64,000 nt of DNA from Chloroflexota bacterium. Its GTDB lineage: Bacteria > Chloroflexota > Dehalococcoidia > JACPEP01. Position numbers and translations under genes: made by a program. Shown one piece after another: positions 17,808-26,423 of the stretch. Position 1 is the first letter of the stretch, and each line of letters begins with the position of its first letter. The notes beneath the pieces are model-generated. The model ran no database searches, was not told the DNA's origin, and saw only the letters and a program-made list of their open reading frames with translations. Location: assembly GCA_016183425.1 (NCBI GenBank), contig JACPEP010000001.1, positions 78,624 through 142,623 of the forward strand. The letters are read 5' to 3'.

Positions 17808-18119
17808 GTGCCTAACGGTGAAGATAGATGTACCATTGCGGTGGCCCTTCACCCCAGAAGCAAAGGCAACCAAATTGTCGGCTTCCGAGACGGGGTTCTC
17901 CACGTAAGGGTAACCGCGCCTCCGGTAGGGGGTAAAGCCAATGAGGCCCTTCTTTCCTTCCTGGCCCTGGTCATGGGGATAAAGGAGGGAGAAGTGGGCC
18001 TCATGGGCGGCGAGAGACAGCGCAACAAAGTGGTTGCTATCTATGGCATGTCTTTGCAAGAGGTTACCACCCGTCTAGAGAGGGTTGCCATCGTTAGACA
18101 GAGGAGGCCGCCCGGCTGA
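17808..18119 (+). CDS. DUF167 / YggU family protein
   Basis: 103 residues from a GTG. The signature HPRSKGNQIVG, LHVRVTAPPVGGKANEALLSFLA and GERQRNKVVAI matches DUF167 (PF02594), a small alpha/beta protein of unknown function often found beside yggS, proC and yggT. That is also the context here, except that it converges on yggT: its 3' end overlaps the yggT 3' end by 26 bases. No Shine-Dalgarno sequence is seen, consistent with a leaderless message. Confidence 0.85.
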   Translation: MPNGEDRCTIAVALHPRSKGNQIVGFRDGVLHVRVTAPPVGGKANEALLSFLALVMGIKEGEVGLMGGERQRNKVVAIYGMSLQEVTTRLERVAIVRQRRPPG

Positions 18120-18342
18120 TAATTTGCAGGAGTACGATGGCCACCAAGGGGGTGATGTCCATCATTCCCAGACTGGGCACGACACGGCGCAAGGGTGCCA
18201 GAACCGGATCAGTGACCTGGTTGAGCACCACTACGATGGCATTGGTGGGAGGAAGGGAGAACCAGGATAATAAGGCCCTTACGAAAATGGCCATACTCAA
18301 GATGTCGGCCAGGGTGCTGATGAAATAGAGAACAGTTACCAC
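18094..18342 (-). CDS. YggT family membrane protein
   Basis: 82 residues from a GTG at 18342 that overlaps the proC stop (TAGTG), with GGAGGAAA upstream. Two hydrophobic helices flank a central SWFSLPPTNAIVVVLNQVTDPVLAPLRRVVP segment typical of single-unit YggT (PF02325). Members are linked genetically to cell division, osmotic stress and photosystem or membrane-complex placement; the molecular role is unclear. It is the last gene of the radical SAM-yggS-proC-yggT operon. Confidence 0.85.
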   Translation of the reverse strand: MVTVLYFISTLADILSMAIFVRALLSWFSLPPTNAIVVVLNQVTDPVLAPLRRVVPSLGMMDITPLVAIVLLQIISRAASSV

Positions 18343-19148
18343 TATTTTCCTCCCCCCAAGAGCTTTGTCTTCTCGTAAGCAGCGATATAAGCCTGGGTCA
18401 GAAGGGCCCGCACTCCCCCTTCTTCCAGAATTAGCAGCCCCTCCGCTGTGGTGCCCCCCGGCGAGGTGACCATATTCTTCAGCTCCGCCGGGTGCTTGCC
18501 GAATTGAATGGCGAGACGGGTGGAGCCGAGCATAGTCTGCAAAACCAGCTCCTGAGCCATGTCCCGCGCCATGCCCATGTGAACCCCGGCATCTATCATT
18601 GCCTCTATAATGAGGAAGATGAAACCGGGGCCACTGGCGCTCAAAGAGGTAGCCATGTCTATGTATTTCTCTTCCGCAACATAGATGCTCTTCCCCAGAC
18701 TGGCTAAGATAGCCTGGGTGGCCTCCTTCTGTTGGGGGGTGACTTGGGGGGTGGCCATCCACACACTTATGCCCTCCCCGATTTGGGCGGGGGTATTGGG
18801 CATGACGCGAACCACCGTGGAATGATTCAAGCCAGCAGTAAGGGTAGAGATAGTGGCCCCGGCCACGATGGATATTACTAACTGCCGGGTCGCCAGATGG
18901 CCCGAAAGGCCAGCCATAACCTCTGCCAGATTCTGAGGTTTTATGGCCAGTATAGCCACCTCCCCTTCCTCAGCCGCCCGCAGGTTGTCTTCTGTGGCCT
19001 GAATGCCGTATCTTTGGGTCAGGTACTCTCTGCGGGCTGGGCTGACATCGGCAGCCCAGATATCTCCCGCCCCGGCCACTCCCCGGCTCAGAAGGCCGGA
19101 GAGGATGGCCTCCCCCATGACGCCACCACCGATAAACGAGATACGCAT
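18342..19148 (-). CDS. proC: Pyrroline-5-carboxylate reductase
   Basis: 268 residues from the ATG at 19148. Upstream in-frame codons overlap yggS and were excluded. An N-terminal Rossmann fold starts MRISFIGGGVMGEAILSGLL, followed by AIKPQNL and the conserved VVRVMPNTPAQIGEGISV. The C-terminal P5CR signature is SGPGFIFLIIEAMIDAGVHMGM with GSTRLAIQ and TSPGGTTAEGLL. It catalyses the last step of proline synthesis, reducing pyrroline-5-carboxylate with NAD(P)H in the cytoplasm. It starts 1 base after the yggS stop. Confidence 0.95.
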   Translation of the reverse strand: MRISFIGGGVMGEAILSGLLSRGVAGAGDIWAADVSPARREYLTQRYGIQATEDNLRAAEEGEVAILAIKPQNLAEVMAGLSGHLATRQLVISIVAGATISTLTAGLNHSTVVRVMPNTPAQIGEGISVWMATPQVTPQQKEATQAILASLGKSIYVAEEKYIDMATSLSASGPGFIFLIIEAMIDAGVHMGMARDMAQELVLQTMLGSTRLAIQFGKHPAELKNMVTSPGGTTAEGLLILEEGGVRALLTQAYIAAYEKTKLLGGGK

Positions 19149-19149
19149 T

Positions 19150-19830
19150 CTAGACGACTTCCTTTCTCTCCCCAAAGATGGCGCGACCGATGCGTACCAG
19201 GGTAGCCCCTTCCTCCACCGCCACCTCGAAATCATCGGTCATGCCCATGGACAAATGAGGCAGCCCCAGGCGGTCCCGAAGCTCCCGCAGGCGACGAAAT
19301 ACGGGGCGTACCTCCTCGGGGTCGGAAACCATAGGGGCTACCGTCATCAAACCCTGGAGCTGGAGGTTAGGTAACCGGGCGATACTCTCGGCTGCCGAAA
19401 GAACTTCTGGGGGATTGAAGCCAAACTTGCTCGTCTCCCCCGCCATATTTACCTCCAGGAATACGGGAACCGGACGGCCGGCCTGGCGATTGATGACCTC
19501 CGCCAGATGCACCGAGTCCACACTATGGATAACTTGGAAAAGTTGCAAAGCCTGCTTTACCTTATTGCTCTGTAGATGTCCCACCAGGTGCCAGGTGGGC
19601 TGCGGGGAGAGGTCTGCCAGTTGGGGGAATTTGTCGCGCGCCTCTTGGACACGGTTCTCGCCAAAATCCCTGAGTCCAGCCTCGAACCCGCTACGGATGG
19701 TGGCCGCATCCATGGTCTTGCCTACGGCCACGATGATCACCTCCAGAGAGGAACGACCGCCCCGCTCCGCTGCCTGGGCGATGCGCCGCCGAACTTCCTC
19801 CAGGTTCTTCCGGATATCCACTGTGTTCAT
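19150..19830 (-). CDS. yggS: YggS/PLPBP pyridoxal-phosphate homeostasis protein
   Basis: 226 residues with an alanine-racemase-like TIM barrel. The PLP lysine lies in VAVGKTMDAATI (Lys33) and downstream motifs include DFGENRVQEARDK, WHLVGHLQSNKVKQAL and LSMGMTDDFEVAVEEGATLVRIGRAIFG. It binds PLP and buffers free cofactor and amino-acid pools; no catalysis is known. It is 3 bases after the radical SAM gene and 1 base before proC, a common association with the PLP- and amino-acid-linked yggS-proC-yggT set. Confidence 0.94.
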   Translation of the reverse strand: MNTVDIRKNLEEVRRRIAQAAERGGRSSLEVIIVAVGKTMDAATIRSGFEAGLRDFGENRVQEARDKFPQLADLSPQPTWHLVGHLQSNKVKQALQLFQVIHSVDSVHLAEVINRQAGRPVPVFLEVNMAGETSKFGFNPPEVLSAAESIARLPNLQLQGLMTVAPMVSDPEEVRPVFRRLRELRDRLGLPHLSMGMTDDFEVAVEEGATLVRIGRAIFGERKEVV

Positions 19831-19833
19831 AGC

Positions 19834-21486
19834 TCAGCAAACCCCACAGCGGTGGCACTCTTTAGTCACGGGACAAGGGGGTGTGGGAACTCCCTGCTGT
19901 GCCCGGCTCGCTTCCTGGTCCAGGTATCTTCCCCCCACTCCGCTGTCCATGACAAACCAGGGCAATCCCTCCTTGTGCGGCCAACTGCCGTAAAGGTACC
20001 GGTCTTCTTCTAGCTGCGCCTCCGCCACCGCTCGACGCCACCCCGCCAGGGTGACCTCCTCAATCCTCGCCAAAGCCTCGCCCACCCAGGCGTCACCTCG
20101 GGCCAGCACTCCTTGCACCAGGCTCCACTCCACGCCTTCACCGGCGACGGGAACGCCGCGCGGGGCCAACTCTTTTTTGAGGTAGCCAAGACGCTTTTTA
20201 AGGGTGCTCACTGGGGCCATGGGCTGCCCCTGAAAGGGAGTCCCCGCCTTGGGCACGAAGGGGGAGACGTTCACCTTAAGCTGGCCGCCGGGCTGATACA
20301 GGCGCTCCCGGCAGGCCAACGTTAGCTGCACCATGTCTGCCACATCCTCATCTGTTTCTGAAGGGAGACCGACCATAAAATAGAGCTTGAGGTGAGAAAG
20401 GCCGGCGCCCGCCACTGCCCCCACTCCTCGCAGCACATCGTCGTTAGAGATTTCCTTGTTCACCTGGCGGCGCAGCCGCTCCGAGCCAGTTTCAGGTGCC
20501 AGCGCCACGCCCCGGCCACCGCCCTCGGCCAAGGCCCTCAAAAGGACTGGTGACAAGGGTTTCACCCGCAGAGAGCTTACCGAGAGGCTGACTCCATGGC
20601 CGCGCAGCCACTCCGCCAGCTCATCAATCTGGGGATGATCCGAGACGGCCGCCCCCACCAGCCCCAACCTTCCTGCCCGTTGCCGTCCCTTCTCCGCCTG
20701 CTCGATGAGGGCCTCTACGAGACGATAGCGGGGGGGCCTAAAAAGATACCCCGCCAGGCAAAAGCGACACCCCCAGCCACAGCCCCGGGCCGCCTCCATG
20801 AGATACATATCTCCCAGCTCAGCTTCTGGAGTCAAGACAACGGAGGTAGTGGCGAAGTCCAGGCTTCGTGCCCACTGGCGCGTAACCTGGGGGCGTTGGC
20901 CGTTACCGTTGCTGCTTCGGTGCAAGACCGGTACATAGACGCCGGGCGCCTGGGCCAGTGCCTTCAGCAGGTCACCCCGCCTCTCCCCCACCCCCTGAGT
21001 CAACACCTCCACCAAGGTCGGCAGAACCGGCTCCCCCTCCCCGATGACAAAGGCGTCAAACAAAGAGGCCAAAGGCTCCGGATTAGCGGTGAGACACGGC
21101 CCACCGCCAATGATGAGGGCATCCCCCTCTCCCCGCTCCGCGGCAAAGAGGGGGATGCCCGTGGCCCGCAGGATGAGCACCGCCCGAAGATAGTCCAACT
21201 CGAAGGAGATGGAGAAGGCGAGGACGGGAAAGTCGTCCAGGGGCCGCTGGGATTCTAAACTTATGGGCGGAAGACTCCCCTCGTCCCAAAACACCCGCTC
21301 GCAGACCACCCCGGGGTAGCTGTTGAAAAGTCCGTAGATGGTCTGAAAGCCCAGGCTGGACATGCCCACCCGGTAGCTATTGGGATAGATGAGAGCCACC
21401 GGCAAGCGTCCGCCCCAGTCCTTGCGTATGGTACCTCGCTCCCCAGATAGCTTCCGCCTGGCTTCCTTGACAGTATCCCACGTCAT
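19834..21486 (-). CDS. B12-binding-type radical SAM protein (TIGR03960-like)
   Basis: 550 residues. The N-terminal half has ALIYPNSYRVGMSSLGFQTIYGLFN and GGGPCLTANPEPLASLFDAFVIGEGE, a degenerate cobalamin-domain pattern. The SAM cluster is EAARGCGWGCRFCLAG (CX3CX2C, about residue 235), followed by a radical SAM barrel and KLYFMVGLPSETDEDV. The C-terminus ends in Cys-rich CPVTKECHRCGVC, a possible extra Fe-S site. It resembles the N-terminal module of TIGR03960 but lacks the long C-terminal extension. Its substrate is unknown. It leads the yggS-proC-yggT operon and lacks a Shine-Dalgarno sequence. Confidence 0.8.
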   Translation of the reverse strand: MTWDTVKEARRKLSGERGTIRKDWGGRLPVALIYPNSYRVGMSSLGFQTIYGLFNSYPGVVCERVFWDEGSLPPISLESQRPLDDFPVLAFSISFELDYLRAVLILRATGIPLFAAERGEGDALIIGGGPCLTANPEPLASLFDAFVIGEGEPVLPTLVEVLTQGVGERRGDLLKALAQAPGVYVPVLHRSSNGNGQRPQVTRQWARSLDFATTSVVLTPEAELGDMYLMEAARGCGWGCRFCLAGYLFRPPRYRLVEALIEQAEKGRQRAGRLGLVGAAVSDHPQIDELAEWLRGHGVSLSVSSLRVKPLSPVLLRALAEGGGRGVALAPETGSERLRRQVNKEISNDDVLRGVGAVAGAGLSHLKLYFMVGLPSETDEDVADMVQLTLACRERLYQPGGQLKVNVSPFVPKAGTPFQGQPMAPVSTLKKRLGYLKKELAPRGVPVAGEGVEWSLVQGVLARGDAWVGEALARIEEVTLAGWRRAVAEAQLEEDRYLYGSWPHKEGLPWFVMDSGVGGRYLDQEASRAQQGVPTPPCPVTKECHRCGVC

Positions 21487-21495
21487 AGCAGGATG

Positions 21496-21524
21496 ATTAT
21501 ATACTATGTGGGCTAGGGGGGCAA
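21496..21524 (-). promoter_or_regulatory. Promoter of the radical SAM-yggS-proC-yggT operon (near-leaderless)
   Basis: Minus strand: TTGCCC (21524-21519), 17-base spacer, TATAAT (21501-21496). The ATG at 21486 starts 9 bases after the -10, and no ribosome binding site fits between them. Confidence 0.7.
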
Positions 21525-21579
21525 AAATGGTTTAGATGGTGTTAAAGGTGATATTAAACAGACTCCCCAGAAAGGTATT

Positions 21580-21608
21580 GACACACTTACCATCGTGTTA
21601 TAATAGGT
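21580..21608 (+). promoter_or_regulatory. Probable promoter of the AmmeMemoRadiSam operon
   Basis: A consensus TTGACA at 21580-21585 is followed after about 15-17 bases by a TA-rich hexamer region starting near 21601. The exact -10 is uncertain. The gene starts at 21636. Confidence 0.5.
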
Positions 21609-21635
21609 AAAATATCTTCTAGTTCACGAATAGCC

Positions 21636-22709
21636 ATGCGCGAAGCTCTTCTCTATGACAACCTGCCCGGCGGCGACGTAAAGTGCCACGTTTGCCAGTG
21701 GCGTTGCCGGCTCCGGCCCGGCAAGCTGGGGGCGTGCCAGATGCGCCGCAACCGGGAGGGGGTTATGGAGCTCCTAAACTACGGTCAGGTCTCCTCCCTG
21801 GCCGTAGACCCCATCGAGAAGAAGCCCCTCTATCACTTCTACCCCGGCAGCCAGGTCTTCTCCTTGGGCACCTGGGGCTGCAACTTCCATTGCCAGCACT
21901 GCCAGAACTGGGAGATTTCCTTCGGCGACCCCCAGGAGATGGGCCATCGCTCCCAGCAGCTATCCCCAGAAGCGGCCGTGTCGCTCACAAAAAAGTACCG
22001 CTGCCAGGGCATCGCTTGGACCTATAACGAACCCAGCGTGTGGTTTGAATATACCCTGGACGGTGCCCAACTGGCCAAGGCCCACAACTTGTACACTGTA
22101 TACGTTACCAACGGCTACCTAACTCCAGAAGCCTTGGATGTCATCGGGCCCTATCTGGACGCCTATCGGGTGGACGTCAAAGGCTTCTCCGACTCCTTTT
22201 TCCGCTCCGTGGCCAAGGTTCCCCGATGGCGGGAGATCCTCTCCGTCGCCCAGTGCGCCCAGGAGAAATGGCAAATGCACGTAGAGATAGTGACCAATGT
22301 CATCCCCACTTTCAACGATGACGATGAGCAACTGGAGGCCATCGCCCGCTGGATTCGGGACAACCTGGGGGAGCTGACGCCCTGGCACGTCACCCGCTTC
22401 TACCCCCACCACAAGCTGGATTACCTGCCCCCCACTCCCCTGACCACCCTGGAGCGGGCCTGGAACATCGGGCGGAGGGCCGGATTGGCCTTCGTTTACA
22501 TCGGAAACGTGCCCGGCAACGAAGGTGAGAATACTTTTTGCTATCAGTGCCACGCCGTGGCGGTGCGGCGGCGTGGCTACCAGGTTCAGGCGGCCGCCCT
22601 GAAGGGCTCCCGTTGCACCTTCTGCCAGGCAGACCTCAATTTTAAGCAAGCGCCGTGGAGGAGAGAGCCTTTAGCCATCGGCAATGGTGGGGAGACCCGT
22701 GGGCAATAG
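21636..22709 (+). CDS. amrS: AmmeMemoRadiSam system radical SAM enzyme
   Basis: 357 residues. N-terminal Cys residues (17, 20, 24, 34) in KCHVCQWRCRLRPGKLGAC precede the radical SAM cluster GCNFHCQHCQNWEIS (Cys82, 86, 89; CX3CX2C). The pattern LYHFYPGSQVFSLGTWGCNFHC is characteristic of the PflA-like AmmeMemoRadiSam radical SAM family (TIGR04337). A C-terminal zinc-ribbon-like CYQCH...CTFC region adds four Cys. The family always occurs with Memo-like and AMMECR1 proteins, and both are encoded together in the next gene. The natural substrate is unknown. No canonical ribosome binding site is visible. Confidence 0.92.
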   Translation: MREALLYDNLPGGDVKCHVCQWRCRLRPGKLGACQMRRNREGVMELLNYGQVSSLAVDPIEKKPLYHFYPGSQVFSLGTWGCNFHCQHCQNWEISFGDPQEMGHRSQQLSPEAAVSLTKKYRCQGIAWTYNEPSVWFEYTLDGAQLAKAHNLYTVYVTNGYLTPEALDVIGPYLDAYRVDVKGFSDSFFRSVAKVPRWREILSVAQCAQEKWQMHVEIVTNVIPTFNDDDEQLEAIARWIRDNLGELTPWHVTRFYPHHKLDYLPPTPLTTLERAWNIGRRAGLAFVYIGNVPGNEGENTFCYQCHAVAVRRRGYQVQAAALKGSRCTFCQADLNFKQAPWRREPLAIGNGGETRGQ

Positions 22710-22750
22710 GAACAATATAGGGCACCAAATAGGCCCGGGGAGGTGACCCC

Positions 22751-24088
22751 ATGGGAGGAATAGTTTACGCTTGCATCGTTCCTCACCCGCCGGTACTGGT
22801 GCCGCAGATAGGGCGAGGCAGGGAAAAGGAGATAGAAGCCACCACCCGGGCCATGCAGACGGTAGCCCAGGACCTGGCGACCCAACAGCCCCAAACCCTC
22901 ATGGTCATCAGCCCTCACGGTCGCAGCCACCCCAAGGCGATGGGAATCCTCACCGCCAAGACCTCCCGAGGCACCCTGGCCGAATGGGGGGCCTGGGGGC
23001 TGGACTACTCTTTCCCCAACGACCTGGAGCTGGTATCCCTCATCCAAGAGGAGTGCCGCGGGGCAGGGGTGCCCTTAAAGAGCATCGGCGAGCGGGATTA
23101 CGACCTGGACCACGGGGTGTTGGTGCCCATTTCCTTCTTGGTCAAGGAGGTTAAAGATTGTCATTTAGTCCCGCTCACCTTTTCCGGGCTCCCCCTTACG
23201 GCCCACTTCGCCTTCGGCCAGGCCATTGCTCAGGCGGCGGCCCGAAGCCAAAAGAGCATCGCCCTGGTGGCCAGCGGCGACCTTTCCCACCGCCTCCTCC
23301 CCCACGCCCCCGCCGGCTACGACCCCATGGGCCAGGTGTTCGACCAGAAGCTGACCGAGCTGGTGGCAGCGGGGGATGCCCCTGGCATCCTCAACCTGGA
23401 TGCCCAGCTCATCCAAAGGGCGGGGGAATGCGGCCTCCGCTCTATAGTCATCCTCATGGGGGCCTTACAGATTCCGGAAGCTCGACCTCGCGTTCTCTCA
23501 TACGAGGGCACCTTCGGCGTTGGCTACCTGGTGGCCTGCTTCCACATCCCCGCCTCGGGAGGCGACATCAGGGTTGAGGGGGAGATACATCCCCTGGTCC
23601 GCCTGGCCCGGGACACGGTGGTGAGCTTCGTTCTGAGGCAGCCTCTCCCCGACTATGGCGGGTTGCTCCCCACCCTGGGGGAGCGGGCGGGAGTCTTCGT
23701 CAGCATAAAGAAGTTGGGCGAGCTGCGGGGCTGCATCGGCACCCTGGAGCCCGTGCGGCACAACGTCGTCGAGGAGGTCGCCCACAACGCCATCAGCGCC
23801 GCTATTAGAGACCCCAGGTTCCCCCCCGTGACCCCTGCCGAGCTGCCCTACCTCTCCTTCTCCGTGGACGTACTGTCACCACCGGAGCCGGTTACGGATC
23901 ACACCCAGCTTGACCCTAAACGCTATGGCATTATCGTGGAGAGAGGGAGACGGCGGGGCCTTCTCCTTCCTGACCTGGAGGGAATAAACACCGGTCAGGA
24001 GCAGATTTGTATCGCCTGCCACAAAGCAGGCATCCCCCCCGAGGGGCCCATTACCCTCTACCGCTTCGAGACCAAGAGATACTATTAG
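22751..24088 (+). CDS. Memo-like / AMMECR1 fusion protein of the AmmeMemoRadiSam system
   Basis: 445 residues in two parts. Residues 1 to about 265 form a class III extradiol dioxygenase (LigB/Memo) fold with CIVPHPPVLVPQIG, VISPHGRSHPKAMG, DLDHGVLVPISFL and VASGDLSHRLLPHAPAGYD. Residues about 285-445 are AMMECR1: GVFVSIKKLGELRGCIGTLEP, NAISAAIRDPRFPPVTPAELPYLSFSVDVL and a C-terminal Cys. In many genomes these are separate proteins A and B; here they are fused. GGGGAGGTGA precedes the ATG. With the upstream radical SAM enzyme it forms a complete three-domain module, probably oxidising or modifying an as yet unidentified substrate. Confidence 0.92.
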   Translation: MGGIVYACIVPHPPVLVPQIGRGREKEIEATTRAMQTVAQDLATQQPQTLMVISPHGRSHPKAMGILTAKTSRGTLAEWGAWGLDYSFPNDLELVSLIQEECRGAGVPLKSIGERDYDLDHGVLVPISFLVKEVKDCHLVPLTFSGLPLTAHFAFGQAIAQAAARSQKSIALVASGDLSHRLLPHAPAGYDPMGQVFDQKLTELVAAGDAPGILNLDAQLIQRAGECGLRSIVILMGALQIPEARPRVLSYEGTFGVGYLVACFHIPASGGDIRVEGEIHPLVRLARDTVVSFVLRQPLPDYGGLLPTLGERAGVFVSIKKLGELRGCIGTLEPVRHNVVEEVAHNAISAAIRDPRFPPVTPAELPYLSFSVDVLSPPEPVTDHTQLDPKRYGIIVERGRRRGLLLPDLEGINTGQEQICIACHKAGIPPEGPITLYRFETKRYY

Positions 24089-24187
24089 CAACTGCGGCCG
24101 GTAACCCCGCCTCCGCCGGGGGAAACCTCAATTCCCTCCCCGAACCACCGACAGGCTGGGCCAGGTTAAAGGATAAAGGAGATTCTT

Positions 24188-24670
24188 ATGTGTCAACTGT
24201 GCGGATGCGCCCACTACCTGAACCAGGGCGCTCCTACCCTTCTTAAAAGGGCGACGGAGCTGGTAGAGCAACTAGGGCTTACACCCCAGAACGTAGACCT
24301 TTTTGAAGAATGCGAAGCCATATCCGGCCTCATCGCCCCCCGTATGTCGCCAACCACAGAGGAAGAGGTTTGGCAAACAGTGTCGTGGGTTCACCAATTA
24401 CACCTGGGCCGCTACCAGGAGAAGTACCGAGCCTACGCCGCCGCGGCCAGGGACATCTTCGCCCACCTCCCCACCCCGGGCCACCCCCAGGAAGTCATCA
24501 CCGCATATCACCAGTTGGAGCAGCTCTGCCACAGCCTGGAGGAAGGGGACATCGCCGCCATATCGGAGCCCGCCACCAGAGAGACCCTGCTGGCGGTGAA
24601 GCACGTCCACGACGACCTTCCCGCCAAATGGGCTGGTATCATAGAGCGCTACCGGCTGGAAGCGCCCTAA
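24188..24670 (+). CDS. Conserved small protein with N-terminal MCxxCGC motif
   Basis: 160 residues, AAAGGAG 7 bases upstream. It begins MCQLCGCAHYLNQG, so three Cys fall in the first seven residues, with His9 nearby. The remainder is alpha-helical with many charged residues and HVHDDLPAKW near the end. An extreme N-terminal MCxxCGC resembles the N-terminal metal-binding motif of HypB-like and other metal-trafficking proteins, but no GTPase or other domain is present. I do not recognise the family. It follows the AmmeMemoRadiSam genes by about 100 bases and may be co-transcribed. Confidence 0.6.
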   Translation: MCQLCGCAHYLNQGAPTLLKRATELVEQLGLTPQNVDLFEECEAISGLIAPRMSPTTEEEVWQTVSWVHQLHLGRYQEKYRAYAAAARDIFAHLPTPGHPQEVITAYHQLEQLCHSLEEGDIAAISEPATRETLLAVKHVHDDLPAKWAGIIERYRLEAP

Positions 24671-24790
24671 TGAAAGATGTTCAGGTCTTGGAAGCCTTCG
24701 CTTGTCTCCTCTTTTGGAGTAAAATGGGGGTGAGAGGTACTCCTTTTTGTCGGGAGGAGGTATATCTGACGTCTGTCCTTCTGAGTAGCA

Positions 24791-25099
24791 ATGATTGACT
24801 TCCTCGACTTCGCCACCTACGTCGGGGGGCTAGCTGGAGGGGTGTACCTTATAGAGCTGTTTCTCAAACTGGCTCGATGGCTCAGAAAGGTAGAAACGGA
24901 CAGCCAGAAGATCATCAGGTTACTGGGAGAATGGCCGAAAATAGAAGGCCGCATTAAAGAGCTGGTGACTAGTCAAGGACAGGTTCTGGAGCAGTCAATG
25001 GTGGGCCTAATCCAGCAAACGTCAGATCTACATCGTTATATGGAAGAAGTGGCCCGAGGCATAAAAGAGTCTGAAGACAAGGAGAGCCATGACGGATAG
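24791..25099 (+). CDS. Small membrane-anchored helical protein
   Basis: 102 residues. One hydrophobic N-terminal segment (YVGGLAGGVYLIELFLKLA) precedes a helical, coiled-coil-prone C-terminus rich in E, Q and R. It lacks a clear ribosome binding site and an upstream in-frame stop sits just before the ATG. The 3' end overlaps the TPR gene by 11 bases, so they are coupled. The TPR protein has a similar N-terminal anchor plus coiled coil, which hints at a membrane complex. No family recognised. Confidence 0.55.
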   Translation: MIDFLDFATYVGGLAGGVYLIELFLKLARWLRKVETDSQKIIRLLGEWPKIEGRIKELVTSQGQVLEQSMVGLIQQTSDLHRYMEEVARGIKESEDKESHDG

Positions 25100-26420
25100 G
25101 TTGGCCGTGGTATTCCTTTTGGGAGTGGCCTCGGCTATCGTCTATAAGGTAGTGGAGTGGTGGGCCATGAGACGGCAGGAAGGGTGGTGGGCGCAGCGCT
25201 GGCCGACCTCCATTAGGACTACCGGCCAAATCACGACTGCCCTAGCAGAGACGGAAGAAAGACATCGCCATCTTATGGCGGAAATAGAAGAGCGCCGCCA
25301 GCGCATGAGCCAGATACTGGAAGACCTCCCCACCCCCCGCCGCCAACGGGAGCTCACCCAGGCGGGGGAGGCCGCCCAAAAGGAGGAGCGGTGGCCAGAG
25401 GCCCTGGCCGCCTATGAGAAGGCCCTGGCGCTGACTCAAGAGGCGGAGGGCCGCGCCGCGCTGCTGAACTCTATAGCCCAGTGCCGCCTGGCTCTGGGGG
25501 AGAAGCATGCTGCCCTGGCCTCCTTTGCCGCTGCCGTGGCCGCCGCCCCCCGCCTCGCCCAGGCCCACAACAACTACGCCAACCTACTTGGGAACATGGG
25601 GCGGCGGGAGGAGGCGGAGACGCACTACAAAGAGGCCTTGGAGATAGACCCCCGAGACGCCCTGGCCCACAACAACTACGCCAATCTTCTCAAGGACATG
25701 GGGCGGTGGGAGGAGGTGGAGGGGCGCTACCAGGCGGCCCTGGACATAGACCCCCGCTTCGCCCTGGCCCACTACAACTACGCCATCCTCCTGGCGGAGA
25801 CGGGGCGGCGGGAGGCGGCGGAGACGCACTACCAGGCGGCCCTGGAGATAGACCCCCGGTACGCCCCGGCCCACAACAGCTACGCCAACCTACTTGGGAA
25901 CATGGGGCGGCGGGAGGAGGCGGAGGGGCACTACCGGGCGGCCCTGGAGATAGACCCCCGGTACGCCCCGGCCCACTACAACTACGCCCTCTTCCTTAGA
26001 GACATGGGGCGGCGGGAGGAGGCGGAGGGGCACTACCGGGCGGCCCTGGAGATAGACCCCCGCCTCGCCCCGGCCCACAACAACTACGCCATCCTCCTTA
26101 AGGACGTGGGGCGGCGGGAGGAGGCGGAGACCCACTACCAAGCGGCCCTGGAGATAGACCCCCGGCTGGCCCCGGCCCACAACAACTACGCCAACCTCCT
26201 TTCGGACATGGGGCGGCGGGAGGAGGCGGAGGGGCACTACCAGGCGGCCCTGGAGCTCTTCCAGGCCCAGGGGAGGGGGAAGGAGGTGGAGACGGTACGC
26301 CGTAACCTGAAGATATTGGCCGCCGCTGCTCAAGGAGGGGAACCAGTCCTCCCCTTGAAGCTGGAAATGCTGCCGCCAGAGCCGGTGTACGAGAGGGCGT
26401 TAGCCGTGGCCGGGAGGTAG
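25089..26420 (+). CDS. Membrane-anchored tetratricopeptide repeat protein
   Basis: 443 residues. It has an N-terminal transmembrane anchor (residues 4-20), a coiled-coil stretch around residues 50-85 (AETEERHRHLMAEIEERRQ), then about nine TPRs of 34 residues with consensus AHNNYANLL..MGRREEAE.HY.AALEIDPR, and a charged C-terminal cap (AQGRGKEVETVRRNLK). The repeats are almost identical at the DNA level over 102-base units, a sign of recent amplification or gene conversion. TPRs scaffold protein complexes. The second TPR gene at 63063-64000, on the opposite strand, shares the same repeat type. Confidence 0.9.
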   Translation: MTDRLAVVFLLGVASAIVYKVVEWWAMRRQEGWWAQRWPTSIRTTGQITTALAETEERHRHLMAEIEERRQRMSQILEDLPTPRRQRELTQAGEAAQKEERWPEALAAYEKALALTQEAEGRAALLNSIAQCRLALGEKHAALASFAAAVAAAPRLAQAHNNYANLLGNMGRREEAETHYKEALEIDPRDALAHNNYANLLKDMGRWEEVEGRYQAALDIDPRFALAHYNYAILLAETGRREAAETHYQAALEIDPRYAPAHNSYANLLGNMGRREEAEGHYRAALEIDPRYAPAHYNYALFLRDMGRREEAEGHYRAALEIDPRLAPAHNNYAILLKDVGRREEAETHYQAALEIDPRLAPAHNNYANLLSDMGRREEAEGHYQAALELFQAQGRGKEVETVRRNLKILAAAAQGGEPVLPLKLEMLPPEPVYERALAVAGR

Positions 26421-26423
26421 CCT

